A DNA stretch of 64,000 nucleotides, taken from Egibacteraceae bacterium. Its GTDB lineage: Bacteria > Actinomycetota > Nitriliruptoria > Euzebyales > Egibacteraceae. The notes under the pieces are model-generated. The model was not told the origin of the DNA. It was given only the letters and a program-made list of their open reading frames with translations, and made no database searches. The position numbers were made by a program, and so were the translations under genes. Numbering within the stretch: position 1 is the stretch's first letter; every line of letters begins with the position of its first letter. This document shows positions 8,682 to 17,681 of this stretch, piece by piece. The stretch covers positions 1,022,973-1,086,972 of the forward strand of contig JAUJNX010000001.1 of the NCBI GenBank assembly GCA_030447925.1, written 5' to 3'.

Positions 8682-9119
8682 TCAGGAGAAGGTGGTGTCG
8701 CGGACCTTGAGGGTGTCGGCGGGGTCGAGCTGGAGGAGGAAGTCGCGGCAGCGCTGCGCCTCGGGGAGCTCGCCGATGGCGGCGGCGGCGCGCATGAGCG
8801 CGTGCACCGAGGACAGGAAGCCGCGGTTCTCCGGGTGCGACCAGGGCACCGGCCCCTGGCCCTTCCATCCGGCGCGGCGGATGCGGTCCAGCCCGCGGTG
8901 GTAGCCGACGCGCGCGAAGGCGTAGGCGGGCACCGCCTGGTCGCGGGCCAGCGCCAGCTCCGCCAGCGCCGCCCAGCCACCCAGGAAGGTGGGGTGCGCC
9001 GCCACGGCGGCCTCGAGCCGGTCGGCGTCGCCGCGCCCGTCGGCCAGCGCCCGCTCGGCCTCCTCCGGCTCCGGGTCCAGGACGGTCTCGGTCACCCCGT
9101 GCAGCGGCAGCTCACCCAT
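8682..9119 (-). CDS. DUF3151 family protein
   Basis: 145-residue actinobacterial protein of unknown function. The signature GYHRGLDRIRRAGWKGQG followed by VPWSHPENRGFL is the conserved core of DUF3151. The N-terminal part resembles a short tetratricopeptide-like helical repeat (HPTFLGGWAALAELALARDQ). ATG at 9119 gives MGELPLHG; GTG at 9128 is an alternative. The gene starts 10 bp after the pnkp stop, so it could be co-transcribed with the RNA-repair genes. Confidence 0.85.
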   Translation of the reverse strand: MGELPLHGVTETVLDPEPEEAERALADGRGDADRLEAAVAAHPTFLGGWAALAELALARDQAVPAYAFARVGYHRGLDRIRRAGWKGQGPVPWSHPENRGFLSSVHALMRAAAAIGELPEAQRCRDFLLQLDPADTLKVRDTTFS

Positions 9120-9129
9120 GCCGCGCACC

Positions 9130-11688
9130 CTACAGCCGCGGGTCCACGGGTTCGGACTCCAGCGCCAGGACGGCGAACACGCACTCGTGGACCCGCCACA
9201 GCGGCTCCCCGCGGGCCGCCCGCTCCAGCGCCTCCAGGCCGAGCGCGTACTCCCGCAGCGCCAGGCTGCGCTTGCGGCCCAGGTGCCGCCCGCGCAGCCG
9301 CTCCAGGTGCTGGGGGCGGGTGTAGTCGGGTCCGTAGACGATGCGCAGGTACTCCCGCCCGCGCACCTTGAGCCCTGGCTGGACCAGGCCGCGGCGCCCG
9401 CGGACCAGGTTGCCAGCGGGCTTCACGACCACGCCCTCACCGGACCCCGCGGTCAGCTCCTCCCACCAGGCGGTGGCCGCCGCCTCGCTCGCGGGGTCGG
9501 TGACGTCGACGTCGCGCCGGCGCGTGCGCCGGACCAGCTGCGGGTCGGCGTCGGCGAGCCGGTCGGCGAGGCCCAGGTGCCAGGCGTGGGGGCGGTCGTG
9601 GTAGGTCGCCCCCTCGGTGGCCAGGAGCTGGAACGGTGCGACGGCCACGCCCTCCAGGCCGTCGGTGGGCCAGCAGTGGTGGCGGTAGGCGGTGGTGAAG
9701 GCGCGCGCGTCGTCCGCGCGCTGGGTCTGGGTCGCCACCATGTCGCCGACGTCGACCCCGCGGCCCGCCGCCCGGCGCAGCACGTCGACGGCGGCGGGCA
9801 GCGCGGCGCGGGCGGCGGCGCCGACCGCGGCGTACTGGCCGCGGATGAGGTCGCCCGCCTTGACCGACCACGGCAGGATCTCGGCGTCGAGCAGGAGCCA
9901 GCCCGTGCCCAGCTCGGCGAACAGCCCGGCCGCCTCGGCGGCCGCCGCCAGGCGCCCCGCGAACGCGCCCGCCAGGCCCGGGGCGAAGAACGGCCGGCCC
10001 GTGCGCGTCCATGTCGCGCCGCTGCCGTCGCGGTGCACCAGGGCCACCGCCCGGGACCCCATGTGCTTCTCCTGGCAGACCAGGTGCGCCACGCCCTCGG
10101 CCCGGTAGTGCGCGAACGCCTCCGCGGGGTGCTCCAGCAGCCCGGGCAGCGCCGAGGTGTCCGGCGGGCTCATCGTCGGGGGCAGCCAGCGCAGCGCCGC
10201 GGGGGCGACCGCGAAGCGGCTCATGACCTCGATGGCCGCCGCGGCGTGCTCCTCGCGCACGGCGATCCGCCTGCCGTGGCGGGTCTCGACCACGCGCCGG
10301 CCCAGCACGTCGTCGACGTCGAGCACGCCGGGGTCGCGCTGCGGGGCGGTCGCGGGCGCAGCCGACGGGGCTGCCGCGGCGGCGCCCGCCGGGAAGGGCC
10401 GCGCGGGCTCCGCCCACACCCGCTGCGCGGGGACGCTGACCAGCTCGCGCTCCGGCCAGCGCAGGGCGGTCAGGCGCCCACCGAAGACGCAGCCGGTGTC
10501 CAGGCACAGGGTGGCGGTCACCCACTCGGGCTCGGGCACCGGGGTGTGGCCGTACAGGACGGTCGCGCGCCCGCGGTAGTCCTGCGCCCAGGCGTAGCGG
10601 ACGGGCAGGCCGTACTCGTCGGTCTCACCGGTGGTCTCGCCGTACAGGGCGAAGTCGCGGACGCGGGCGCTGGACCGGCCCTGGAGCCGCTCCGGCAGCC
10701 CCGCGTGCGCGACGACCAGGGCGCCGCCGTCGAGCACGTAGTGGCTGACCAGCCCGTGGCAGAACTCGGCGACCTCCGCGCGGAACGCCTCGGTCTCCGC
10801 CGACAGCTGGGCCAGCGACTCGGCCAGGCCGTGGGTCACCCGCACGTCGCGCCCGCGCAGGGCGCGGACCAGCTTGTGCTCGTGGTTGCCGGGGACGGCC
10901 AGGGCCGTCCCGGCCGCGACCATGCCCATGACCAGGCGCAGCACGCCGGGGGTGTCGGGCCCGCGGTCGACGAGGTCGCCGAGGAACACCGCGCGCCGCC
11001 CCTCGGGGTGCTCGGCCCCCACCGGGCGGCCCGCGCCGTCGCGGCGGAGCACCCAGCCGAGCCGCTCCAGCAGCGCCTCCAGCTCCGGCCGGCAGCCGTG
11101 CACGTCGCCGATCACGTCGAAGGGGCCGGCGTCGTCGCGGCGGTCGTTGTACTGGCGCTCGTAGACGACCTGCGCGGCCTCGACCTCCTCGACGCCGTGC
11201 AGGACGGTGACCTTGCGGAAGCCCTCCCGCGCCAGCCCGCGCAGGCCGCGGTGCAGCTCCGCGCGCTGGCGGCGGACCACCCCCGCGGGCAGGTCGCGGT
11301 CGGGGCGGGCCGCGTTGCGCGCCAGGCAGACGGCCTCCGGCACGTCGAGCACGACCGCCACCGGCAGGACGTCGTGGTCGCGCGCCAGCGCCACGAGCCG
11401 CGCCCGGTCCTGGCGCTTCACGTTGGTCGCGTCGACGACGGTCAGGCGGCCGGCGGTCAGGCGGACCCCGGCGATGTGGTGGAGCAGGTCGAACGCCAGG
11501 GGCGTGGCGGACTGGTCGTTCTCGTCGTCGGCGACCAGGCCGCGGCACGCGTCGCTGGACAGCACCTGGGTGGCCCGGAAGTGGCGCCGCGCGAAGGTGC
11601 TCTTGCCCGACCCCGACACCCCGACCAGGACCACCAGGGACAGGTCGGGGACCACGACCTGGGGCGCCGCGGGCGCGGGGCCGGTCAC
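9130..11688 (-). CDS. pnkp: bacterial RNA-repair polynucleotide kinase-phosphatase-ligase Pnkp
   Basis: 852-residue trifunctional RNA end-healing and sealing enzyme. Domain 1 is a 5'-OH kinase with P-loop GVSGSGKST (residues 23-31). Domain 2 is a 2',3'-phosphatase of the metallophosphoesterase fold: DVIGDVHG near 190, GDLVDRGPDT and PGNHEHK. Domain 3 is an RNA-ligase adenylyltransferase: the lysine nucleophile lies in EKHMGSR near residue 543, motif IV is EGVVVKP, and motif V is LKVRGREYLRIVYG. In the known Pnkp/Hen1 system the ligase works only with Hen1. GTG at 11688 overlaps the hen1 stop by 4 bp (GTGA). Length and domain order match the family. Confidence 0.96.
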   Translation of the reverse strand: MTGPAPAAPQVVVPDLSLVVLVGVSGSGKSTFARRHFRATQVLSSDACRGLVADDENDQSATPLAFDLLHHIAGVRLTAGRLTVVDATNVKRQDRARLVALARDHDVLPVAVVLDVPEAVCLARNAARPDRDLPAGVVRRQRAELHRGLRGLAREGFRKVTVLHGVEEVEAAQVVYERQYNDRRDDAGPFDVIGDVHGCRPELEALLERLGWVLRRDGAGRPVGAEHPEGRRAVFLGDLVDRGPDTPGVLRLVMGMVAAGTALAVPGNHEHKLVRALRGRDVRVTHGLAESLAQLSAETEAFRAEVAEFCHGLVSHYVLDGGALVVAHAGLPERLQGRSSARVRDFALYGETTGETDEYGLPVRYAWAQDYRGRATVLYGHTPVPEPEWVTATLCLDTGCVFGGRLTALRWPERELVSVPAQRVWAEPARPFPAGAAAAAPSAAPATAPQRDPGVLDVDDVLGRRVVETRHGRRIAVREEHAAAAIEVMSRFAVAPAALRWLPPTMSPPDTSALPGLLEHPAEAFAHYRAEGVAHLVCQEKHMGSRAVALVHRDGSGATWTRTGRPFFAPGLAGAFAGRLAAAAEAAGLFAELGTGWLLLDAEILPWSVKAGDLIRGQYAAVGAAARAALPAAVDVLRRAAGRGVDVGDMVATQTQRADDARAFTTAYRHHCWPTDGLEGVAVAPFQLLATEGATYHDRPHAWHLGLADRLADADPQLVRRTRRRDVDVTDPASEAAATAWWEELTAGSGEGVVVKPAGNLVRGRRGLVQPGLKVRGREYLRIVYGPDYTRPQHLERLRGRHLGRKRSLALREYALGLEALERAARGEPLWRVHECVFAVLALESEPVDPRL

Positions 11689-13082
11689 GTCGCCACCCGG
11701 AAGAACACGGCCATTTGCGTCGGCGGGCCGACCTCCGGGTCCTCCGGGCCCACCGCGACCAGCCGGACGCCGTAGCCGTGGGCGGCCGCCGCCCGCTCCG
11801 CCCAGGCGGCGAACTCGGCGCGCGTCCACTCGAAGCGGTGGTCGCGGTGGCGCAGCGTGCCGGGCGCCAGCCACTCGTAGCGCACGTTGTGCTCGGCGTT
11901 GGGGGTGGTGACGACCACGGTGCCGGGCGCCGCGGCGCCGAACACCGCGTGCTCCAGCGCGGGCAGCCGGTCGGGGTCGACGTGCTCGACGACCTCCATG
12001 AGCACCGCGGCGTCGTAGCCGCGCAGGCGCGCGTCGGTGTAGGTGAGGGCGGTCTGCAGGAGCGTGATCCGGGCCCGCTGCCGCTCGGGCATGCGCTCCA
12101 GGTGCAGGCGGCGGGCCGCCTCCTCCAGCGCCCGGTGCGAGACGTCGGCGCCGACGACCTCCTCGAAGGACGGCTCGGCGAGCAGCGCGGGGAGCAGCGC
12201 GCCGCCGCCGCAGCCGAGGTCCAGCACGCGCCGGGCGCCCGCGGACCGCAGTTCGGCGAGGACCGCGGCGTGGCGCTGGGCGACCAGCGGCGGTGCGGTG
12301 CGGGCGGGCTCGGTCGCGTCGTCGAGGGTCTCGGGGGTCGCGTCGTCGACCTCGGCGAGGCGGGCCAGCGCCTGGCGGGTCAGCGACCCGCGGTGGACGA
12401 GGTAGCGGCGGGTGATGAGCTCGCGGTCGGGGTGCGCGGCCAGCCAGCCCTCGCCGGCGCGGACCAGCTTGTCGACCTCGTCGGGGGCGACCCAGTAGTG
12501 CTTGGCGCCGTCCAGCACCGGCAGGGCGACGTAGAGGTGGTTGAGCGCGTCGGCGAGGCGGTGCTCGCCGGTGAGCCGCAGCGCCACGGTGCGGGCGTCG
12601 CCCCACTCGGGGAAGCGCTCGTCCAGGGGCAGGGCCCGCGCCTGGACCGACCAGCCGAGCGGCGCGAAGAACCGCTCGGCCAGCGCGGGACCGCCCTGGC
12701 AGGACAGGGCGGGGACGTTGACCTCGAGGGGCAGGGGGGTCGCCGCCAGCTCCGGGCGCTCCTTGGACGTCCCCCGGCGTGCGCTGGCGAACACCCGGCC
12801 CAGGGCGACGGCGAGGAGGCTGGACGCCGCGTAGGGGCGGTCGTTGACGTACTGGCCCAGCGAGAACGCCGCCTGCGCCGTCCCCTTCGGGCCGCGCGCC
12901 AGGCCGACCGGGTCGACCTCGAGCAGGAGCGCGACGGTGCACCGGTCCTCGCTCGCCTCCGGGTAGAGCACGTGCGCCCGCCCGGTCGACACCTCGACCG
13001 ACTGCGCCCGCCCCGGGTGCTTGCCCAGCAGGAACCCCAGGTCCGTCGCGGGCCGGTGCGTCGTGGACAGCGTCAGCAGCAT
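11685..13082 (-). CDS. hen1: 3'-terminal RNA ribose 2'-O-methyltransferase Hen1 (bacterial)
   Basis: 465-residue partner of Pnkp. The N-terminal half (about 1-235) is the ligase-activating domain of bacterial Hen1, starting MLLTLSTTHRPATDLGFLLGK. The C-terminal half is a class I methyltransferase: SAM-binding VLDLGCGGGALLPALL near residue 287, metal-binding EVVEH near 362, and TTPNAEHN. It 2'-O-methylates the repaired RNA end so that a ribotoxin cannot cut it again. It is the first gene of the operon; the 132-bp gap to the divergent DUF418 gene must contain its promoter. Confidence 0.95.
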   Translation of the reverse strand: MLLTLSTTHRPATDLGFLLGKHPGRAQSVEVSTGRAHVLYPEASEDRCTVALLLEVDPVGLARGPKGTAQAAFSLGQYVNDRPYAASSLLAVALGRVFASARRGTSKERPELAATPLPLEVNVPALSCQGGPALAERFFAPLGWSVQARALPLDERFPEWGDARTVALRLTGEHRLADALNHLYVALPVLDGAKHYWVAPDEVDKLVRAGEGWLAAHPDRELITRRYLVHRGSLTRQALARLAEVDDATPETLDDATEPARTAPPLVAQRHAAVLAELRSAGARRVLDLGCGGGALLPALLAEPSFEEVVGADVSHRALEEAARRLHLERMPERQRARITLLQTALTYTDARLRGYDAAVLMEVVEHVDPDRLPALEHAVFGAAAPGTVVVTTPNAEHNVRYEWLAPGTLRHRDHRFEWTRAEFAAWAERAAAAHGYGVRLVAVGPEDPEVGPPTQMAVFFRVAT

Positions 13083-13214
13083 GGCGCAGTTCTACGGGAG
13101 CCGCAGGGGGGAGTTCCACCCGGGGGAGGAACGCCCTCCTCCCCGGGGCGGAGGCGGCGCGCCCGCGGACGTGTTCTGCTCGGGGCCGGTGCACCCCTGT
13201 TCCCGGAGGCCGTC

Positions 13215-14435
13215 GTGATCGCTGCCGAACCCACAGACCCGAGCGCCCTGGCCGCGCGGACGGTGGGACCGACCGCCGCCCGCGAGCGGTCCCTCGCCCC
13301 CGACCTGGCCCGGGGGACCGTGCTGCTGTTCATCGCCCTGGCCAACGTCGCCGCGTACTACTTCGACCGGACCGTGAACGTGGGCGGCCGCCCGGTCGAC
13401 GGGTCGGCGCTGGACGACGGGCTCGACCTCGTCGTCAACCTGCTCGTCGACCAGCGGTCGTACCCGATGTTCGCGATCCTGTTCGGCTACGGCCTGGCGA
13501 AGGTGGCGAGCCGCCAGATGGCCGCGGGCCGGGGCATCGGCGCCGCCCGGCGGCTGCTCGTGCGGCGGCAGCTGTGGCTGCTGGTGTTCGGCCTCCTCCA
13601 CGCGCTCCTGCTGTTCCACGGCGACATCCTCGCGGCCTACGCCGTGACCGGGCTGTGGACCCTGCTGTTCCTGGGCGCGCGGAGGCTGACCATCGGTGTC
13701 GTCATCGCGCTCACCCTCGTGCCGCTCGTCGGGGTGTTCGCACTCAACGGCCTGCAGCAGTCCTACCAGCCCAGCATCGGCGACGCCGTGTACCTGGTCA
13801 GCGTCGCCGAGCGCCTCGGGGTCTGGCTGACCGCGGTGCTGCTGACCGGGATCACCCTCGGCCTGGTCGGGCTGTTCCTCATCGGCGTCCTGCTGGAGCG
13901 CGAGGGCTGGATCGACCGGCCGTGGGACCACCTCCCCGCCCTGCGCCGCACGGTGGTCGCCGGGGTCGCCGCCGGCATCCTCGGCGGGATCCCCAAGGCC
14001 CTGCAGACGGCCGGGGTGATCGAACCCGGCGCGGTCGGCGGCGGCGTGTCGGTCCTGCTGTCCGCCGTGCACGTCCTCACGGGGGTCGCCGCCGGGCTGG
14101 CCTACATCTGCCTGTTCGCCCTGGTGGCCGCGGCGCTGCGCGGGCGGCGGGCACCCGGGCCGCTGCGCGCGTTGGCGGCCACCGGGGAGCGGTCGCTCAC
14201 CGCCTACCTGCTGCAGTCGGTCCTCTTCGCCCCCCTGCTGTCGGCCTGGGGCCTCGGCCTCGGCGACACCATCCCCACGGCGGGCGCGTACCTGCTGGCG
14301 GTGGCGGTGTGGGCGGTGACGGTCGCGATCTGCGCGCTGCTCGCGCGGGCCGGTCGCCGCGGGCCCGCCGAGGTCCTCCTGCGCCGCCTGACCTACGGCC
14401 CGCAGCCGTCACCGGCCGGGCAGCTGACCTCCTAG
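13215..14435 (+). CDS. DUF418 (YeiB-like) polytopic membrane protein
   Basis: 406-residue protein with about nine to ten hydrophobic segments. Family marks are the N-terminal PDLARGTVLLFIALANVA, the RSYPMFAILFGYG segment and the C-terminal DUF418 block (ALAATGERSLTAYLLQSVLF). The family belongs to the acyltransferase-3-like membrane superfamily; its function is unknown. GTG at 13215 follows a CGGAGG sequence. It is divergent from hen1 and has no co-directional neighbour. Confidence 0.85.
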   Translation: MIAAEPTDPSALAARTVGPTAARERSLAPDLARGTVLLFIALANVAAYYFDRTVNVGGRPVDGSALDDGLDLVVNLLVDQRSYPMFAILFGYGLAKVASRQMAAGRGIGAARRLLVRRQLWLLVFGLLHALLLFHGDILAAYAVTGLWTLLFLGARRLTIGVVIALTLVPLVGVFALNGLQQSYQPSIGDAVYLVSVAERLGVWLTAVLLTGITLGLVGLFLIGVLLEREGWIDRPWDHLPALRRTVVAGVAAGILGGIPKALQTAGVIEPGAVGGGVSVLLSAVHVLTGVAAGLAYICLFALVAAALRGRRAPGPLRALAATGERSLTAYLLQSVLFAPLLSAWGLGLGDTIPTAGAYLLAVAVWAVTVAICALLARAGRRGPAEVLLRRLTYGPQPSPAGQLTS

Positions 14436-14453
14436 AGGTCGTGGGGCGGGCCA

Positions 14454-14532
14454 ACCGCGCCACGACCACGACCGCGGTCATGGCGCCACGACCGCGGTCC
14501 TACCGCGCCACGACCGCGCCCCCCCCCCCCCC
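14454..14532. repeat. short imperfect tandem repeat with a 14-base C run
   Basis: Between the DUF418 and aldehyde dehydrogenase stops there are about three imperfect copies of a ~20-bp unit based on GCGCCACGACCGCGGTC, ending in an uninterrupted run of 14 C (14519-14532). Copies differ by small indels. The region could act as a convergent terminator or simply be replication slippage; the C run is also a likely place for sequencing error. Confidence 0.6.
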
Positions 14533-14548
14533 ACCGCGACCTGACCGG

Positions 14549-16057
14549 TCAGCGGGGGCGGGGGACGGTCATGTCGAACCAGCGCTTGGAGGCGCGGCGG
14601 GCGTCCAGGCCCACGTGGACGTGCTTGGTCTCGGTGTACTCCAGCAGGCCCTGCCAGCCGTGCTCGCGGCCCTGGCCGGACTGCTTGTAGCCCCCGAACG
14701 GGTAGTGGGGGTTGAGCAGCTGGTAGTCGTTGACCCACACGGTGCCGGTGCGCAGGCGGGCGGCGACGTCCATGGCCCGGGCGGGGCTGCCCCAGACCGC
14801 GCCGGCCAGGCCGTAGTCGCTGTCGTTGGCCAGGGCGACGGCGTGGTCGACGTCGTCGTAGCGCAGCACCGACAGGACCGGCCCGAAGATCTCCTCGCGG
14901 GCGATGGTCATGTCCGGCGTCACGTCGGTGAAGACCGTCGGCGCGACGAAGAAGCCGTCGGCGAGGTCGCCGTCCTCCAGCCGGTGCCCGCCCGCGGCCA
15001 GCGTCGCGCCCTCCTTGCGGCCGGTGTCGATGTAGCCGAGCACCGTGTCGAGCTGGGTCTGGCTGATCAGCGGGCCCATGGTCACGCCCTTCTGCAGCGC
15101 CGGCCCCACCACGACGGACTCCAGGCGCGCGAGCAGGCGCTCGACGAACGCGTCGTGCAGGGCGTCGGGCAGCAGCAGCCGCGACCCCGCCGTGCACACC
15201 TGCCCCGCGTGGAAGAACAGCGCGTAGATCGCCCCGTCGACGGCGAGGTCGAGGTCGGCGTCGTCGAGCACGATCTGGGCCGACTTGCCGCCCAGCTCCA
15301 GGGTCAGCTTCTTCACGGTGCCCGCGGCGAGGCGCATGATCTCCCGGCCGACCTCGGTGGAGCCGGTGAACGCGACCTTGTCGACGCGCGGGTCGGTGAC
15401 CAGGGCCTCGCCGGTGCCGGGCCCGGGGCCGGGGATGATCGACACGACGCCGTCGGGGACGCCGGCCTCGCGGATGATCTCGCCGAGGCGCGACGCGGTC
15501 GCCGGGGTCTCCGGGGCGGGCTTCAGCACGATCGAGTTGCCCGCCGCCAGCGCCATGGAGATCTTCCACGCGGCCATCTGCAGCGGGAAGTTCCACGGGA
15601 TGATCGCGGTGGCGACGCCGACCGGCTCGTGGCGCACGTAGTTGTAGGACGGGCCGGGGGCCATGGTCTGGGGGAGCGCCTCGGGCTCGTCCAGGCGGGG
15701 CGCGTACTCGGCCATGGTGCGGAACCAGTGCACGGCGCCGCCCACGTCGGCGCCCTTGGCCTTGGCCAGCGTCGCCCCGGAGTCGCGCGACTCCAGCTCC
15801 GCCAGCTCCGCGGCGCGCTCCTTGATGCCCTTGCTGATCGCCTGGAGGACCCGGGCGCGGTCGGTGCCGCGCCTGCCCGCCCAGCGGCGGTCGTCGAACG
15901 CGGCGCGGGCGGCCGCGATCGCCGCGGCGGCGTCCTCGGGACCGGCCTTGGCGGCCGTGCCGACGCGCTCGCCGGTCGACGGGTCGACCGACTCGAAGGT
16001 CGCGCCGGACGCGGCTTCGGTGTACTCGCCGGCGAGGAACAGCGGGAAGTCGGACAC
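14549..16057 (-). CDS. aldehyde dehydrogenase (NAD(P)-dependent), last gene of the phenylacetate operon
   Basis: 502-residue ALDH superfamily enzyme oxidising an aldehyde to the acid. Landmarks: NAD-binding PWNFPLQMAAWK, FTGSTEVG, catalytic Glu in LELGGKSA near residue 252, catalytic Cys in GQVCTAGSR near 285, and EEIFGPVLSV. GTG at 16057 has AGGAGG upstream. It follows paaD by 14 bp. A role in phenylacetate metabolism (for example phenylacetaldehyde oxidation) is inferred from the operon; it is a plain ALDH, without the hydratase domain of PaaZ. Confidence 0.85.
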   Translation of the reverse strand: MSDFPLFLAGEYTEAASGATFESVDPSTGERVGTAAKAGPEDAAAAIAAARAAFDDRRWAGRRGTDRARVLQAISKGIKERAAELAELESRDSGATLAKAKGADVGGAVHWFRTMAEYAPRLDEPEALPQTMAPGPSYNYVRHEPVGVATAIIPWNFPLQMAAWKISMALAAGNSIVLKPAPETPATASRLGEIIREAGVPDGVVSIIPGPGPGTGEALVTDPRVDKVAFTGSTEVGREIMRLAAGTVKKLTLELGGKSAQIVLDDADLDLAVDGAIYALFFHAGQVCTAGSRLLLPDALHDAFVERLLARLESVVVGPALQKGVTMGPLISQTQLDTVLGYIDTGRKEGATLAAGGHRLEDGDLADGFFVAPTVFTDVTPDMTIAREEIFGPVLSVLRYDDVDHAVALANDSDYGLAGAVWGSPARAMDVAARLRTGTVWVNDYQLLNPHYPFGGYKQSGQGREHGWQGLLEYTETKHVHVGLDARRASKRWFDMTVPRPR

Positions 16058-16071
16058 GGGCGGATCCCTCC

Positions 16072-16578
16072 TCAGGGCTTGATGGCCTCGAACGGGTTGC
16101 GGCAGGCGCGGCAGAAGTGGGTGCTGCGGCACGGCGTGGGGCCGAACGGCGAGTCGGCGACGGTGTCGCGCGACCCGCACAGCGGGCAGGTGACCCCGCC
16201 GGACCCCGCCGACCCGGGCCGCGGCCCGATCTGGAGGAGCACCTGGCCCGACCCGGGCGGGGCGATGCCAAAGGCGGCGAGGCGCTCGCGCCCGCGCGGG
16301 GTGATGCGCCCGGGCTCCCAGACGACGTCGCGCACGAAGCGGACGTCGACGGCGCGCACGCCGGGCAGGGCGCCGACGGCCCGGCTGACCTCCTCGCGGA
16401 TCACCGCGGTGGCGGGGCACCCCGAGTAGGTGGAGACCAGGTCCACGGCCACCTCGTCGCCGTCGACGCGCACGTCGACGACCATGCCGAGGTCGCCGAC
16501 CGTGACCGGCGGCATCTCGGGGTCGGGTACGGCGTCGAGCACCGTGCGGACGTCGGCGGCGGTCGCGGCCACGGTCAC
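16072..16578 (-). CDS. paaD: phenylacetate-CoA epoxidase subunit PaaD
   Basis: 168 residues. The N-terminal DUF59/MIP18-like domain includes DPEMPPVTVGDLGMV and TYSGCPAT; the C-terminal zinc-ribbon-like part has CPLCGSRDT and CRSTHFCRAC. PaaD is thought to help assemble iron-sulfur clusters for the PaaABCE epoxidase. The GTG start at 16578 overlaps the paaC stop by 4 bp, so translation is coupled. Confidence 0.93.
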   Translation of the reverse strand: MTVAATAADVRTVLDAVPDPEMPPVTVGDLGMVVDVRVDGDEVAVDLVSTYSGCPATAVIREEVSRAVGALPGVRAVDVRFVRDVVWEPGRITPRGRERLAAFGIAPPGSGQVLLQIGPRPGSAGSGGVTCPLCGSRDTVADSPFGPTPCRSTHFCRACRNPFEAIKP

Positions 16579-17331
16579 CAGCTCGCGCCGGGGTCGTCGC
16601 GGTACAGGCGGGTCATCTCGTCCCAGACCGCGGGCCACTCGTCGCTGTGGCGGCCCTGGCGGCCGCCGGGCGCCGCGGGCTCCAGGTCCGCCGCCTCGAC
16701 CAGCCCGGCGAGGCCGTGCGGCGCGAGGTCGGCGAGCAGCTGGTCGCGCCAGCGGTCGCGCTGCGCGGACAGGGGCGCCGGCAGGGTGCCGTCGGCGAGC
16801 AGCGCGTCCTCGCCCGGCAGCGGCTCGAACAGCCCCGCGGCCAGCGGCAGCGCCGCCGTCAGCGCCGCGGCCAGCCGGTCCCGGGCCGGGCCCGCCGCCA
16901 GGCGCTCGAGCCACTCCCCCGCGTGCAGCAGGTGGTAGCGCTCCTCGCGCAGCAGCGCGCCGGTCGCGCCGGCCACGGCCCTCGACGACGACCCGCCCAG
17001 GGTGCGCAGGCGCACCTCCTCGGCCCACTCGTCGAGACAGGTGGCGCACGATCGTGAACGCCCAGTCGTCGCTGGCGACCTCGCAGAGCACGGCGTGGCG
17101 GTACTGGTCCGGCGCCCGCCCCAGCGCGAGCGCGTCGGGGTCCTTGCCGGTCAGCTCCGCGGCCAGGCTGTACCAGACGACGGCGTGGCCGATCTCGTCC
17201 TGTGCAATGGAGGAGAACGCGAGGTCCTCCTCCAGGTGGGGGGCGACCCCGGTCCACAGGGAGTGGCGGTGGCCCAGCACCAGCTCGTCGTCGGCGAGGG
17301 ACAGCAGCAGCACCGCGCGCGGGTCGTCCAT
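16575..17331 (-). CDS. paaC: phenylacetate-CoA epoxidase subunit PaaC, apparent frameshift
   Basis: Structural ferritin-like subunit of the 1,2-phenylacetyl-CoA epoxidase. The N-terminal part reads DELVLGHRHSLWTG, then AFSSIAQDEIGHA, through ...AFTIVRHL; the C-terminal part resumes in another frame as VRLRTLGGSSSRAVAGATGALLREERYHLL. The join falls near 17037, where CTG-T-CTCGAC is read and the family would have Tyr-Leu-Asp-Glu-Trp; a loss of two bases explains it. Start ATG at 17331 overlaps the paaB stop by one base (TGATG). A sequencing error is the simplest explanation because all neighbours are intact. Confidence 0.88.
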
Positions 17332-17681
17332 CAGCCGCGCTCCCGCAGGACCCGCCGGTCCTCCGGCCGCGGCCGGTCGATGCGCGCCCCCAGCGCGGCG
17401 ACCCGCGCCGCCGCCCGGCGCCGCTTGCCGCCCAGCCCGGTGTAGCCGTGCTGCAGCCGGTAGCTCTTGTCGGTGGCGAAGGCGAGCAGGTCGGGGTCGC
17501 CCAGCGCGCGGAACGACCCGTCCCGTGCGACGGCCAGGTCGACGCCCTCGCCGTGGCGGAAGAACGACTCCTTGGCGAGCAGGACCGCCATGTCCTCGTC
17601 GGGGGCGTGGACCTCCCCGACGGGCTCCCAGTCCGACCCGGCGCGCCGTCGCGCCAGCACGGTCCAGCGGTTGCCGTCCAT
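17331..17681 (-). CDS. paaB: phenylacetate-CoA epoxidase subunit PaaB
   Basis: 116-residue small subunit of the phenylacetyl-CoA epoxidase, bridging PaaAC dimers. The family pattern is clear: WTVLARRRAGSDWEPVGEVH, then DEDMAVLLAKESFFRHGEGV. The C-terminal ~35 residues are basic (GGKRRRAAARVAALGARIDR), a little longer than the usual ~95-residue PaaB. Start and stop each share bases (TGATG) with paaA and paaC, showing tight operon packing. Confidence 0.92.
   Translation of the reverse strand: MDGNRWTVLARRRAGSDWEPVGEVHAPDEDMAVLLAKESFFRHGEGVDLAVARDGSFRALGDPDLLAFATDKSYRLQHGYTGLGGKRRRAAARVAALGARIDRPRPEDRRVLRERG

Noticed and set aside
8989..11775. A 928-codon + strand frame opposite pnkp
   Set aside because: Shadow of the third-position GC bias of pnkp; no motif and no ribosome-binding site.
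13083..13214. Inverted GGAG/CTCC-type sequences between hen1 and the DUF418 gene
   Set aside because: Pairing is imperfect and expected at this base composition; not called as an operator.
14454..14520. Short repeats considered as a CRISPR array
   Set aside because: Copies are about 20 bp and contiguous with no spacers, and no cas genes are present.
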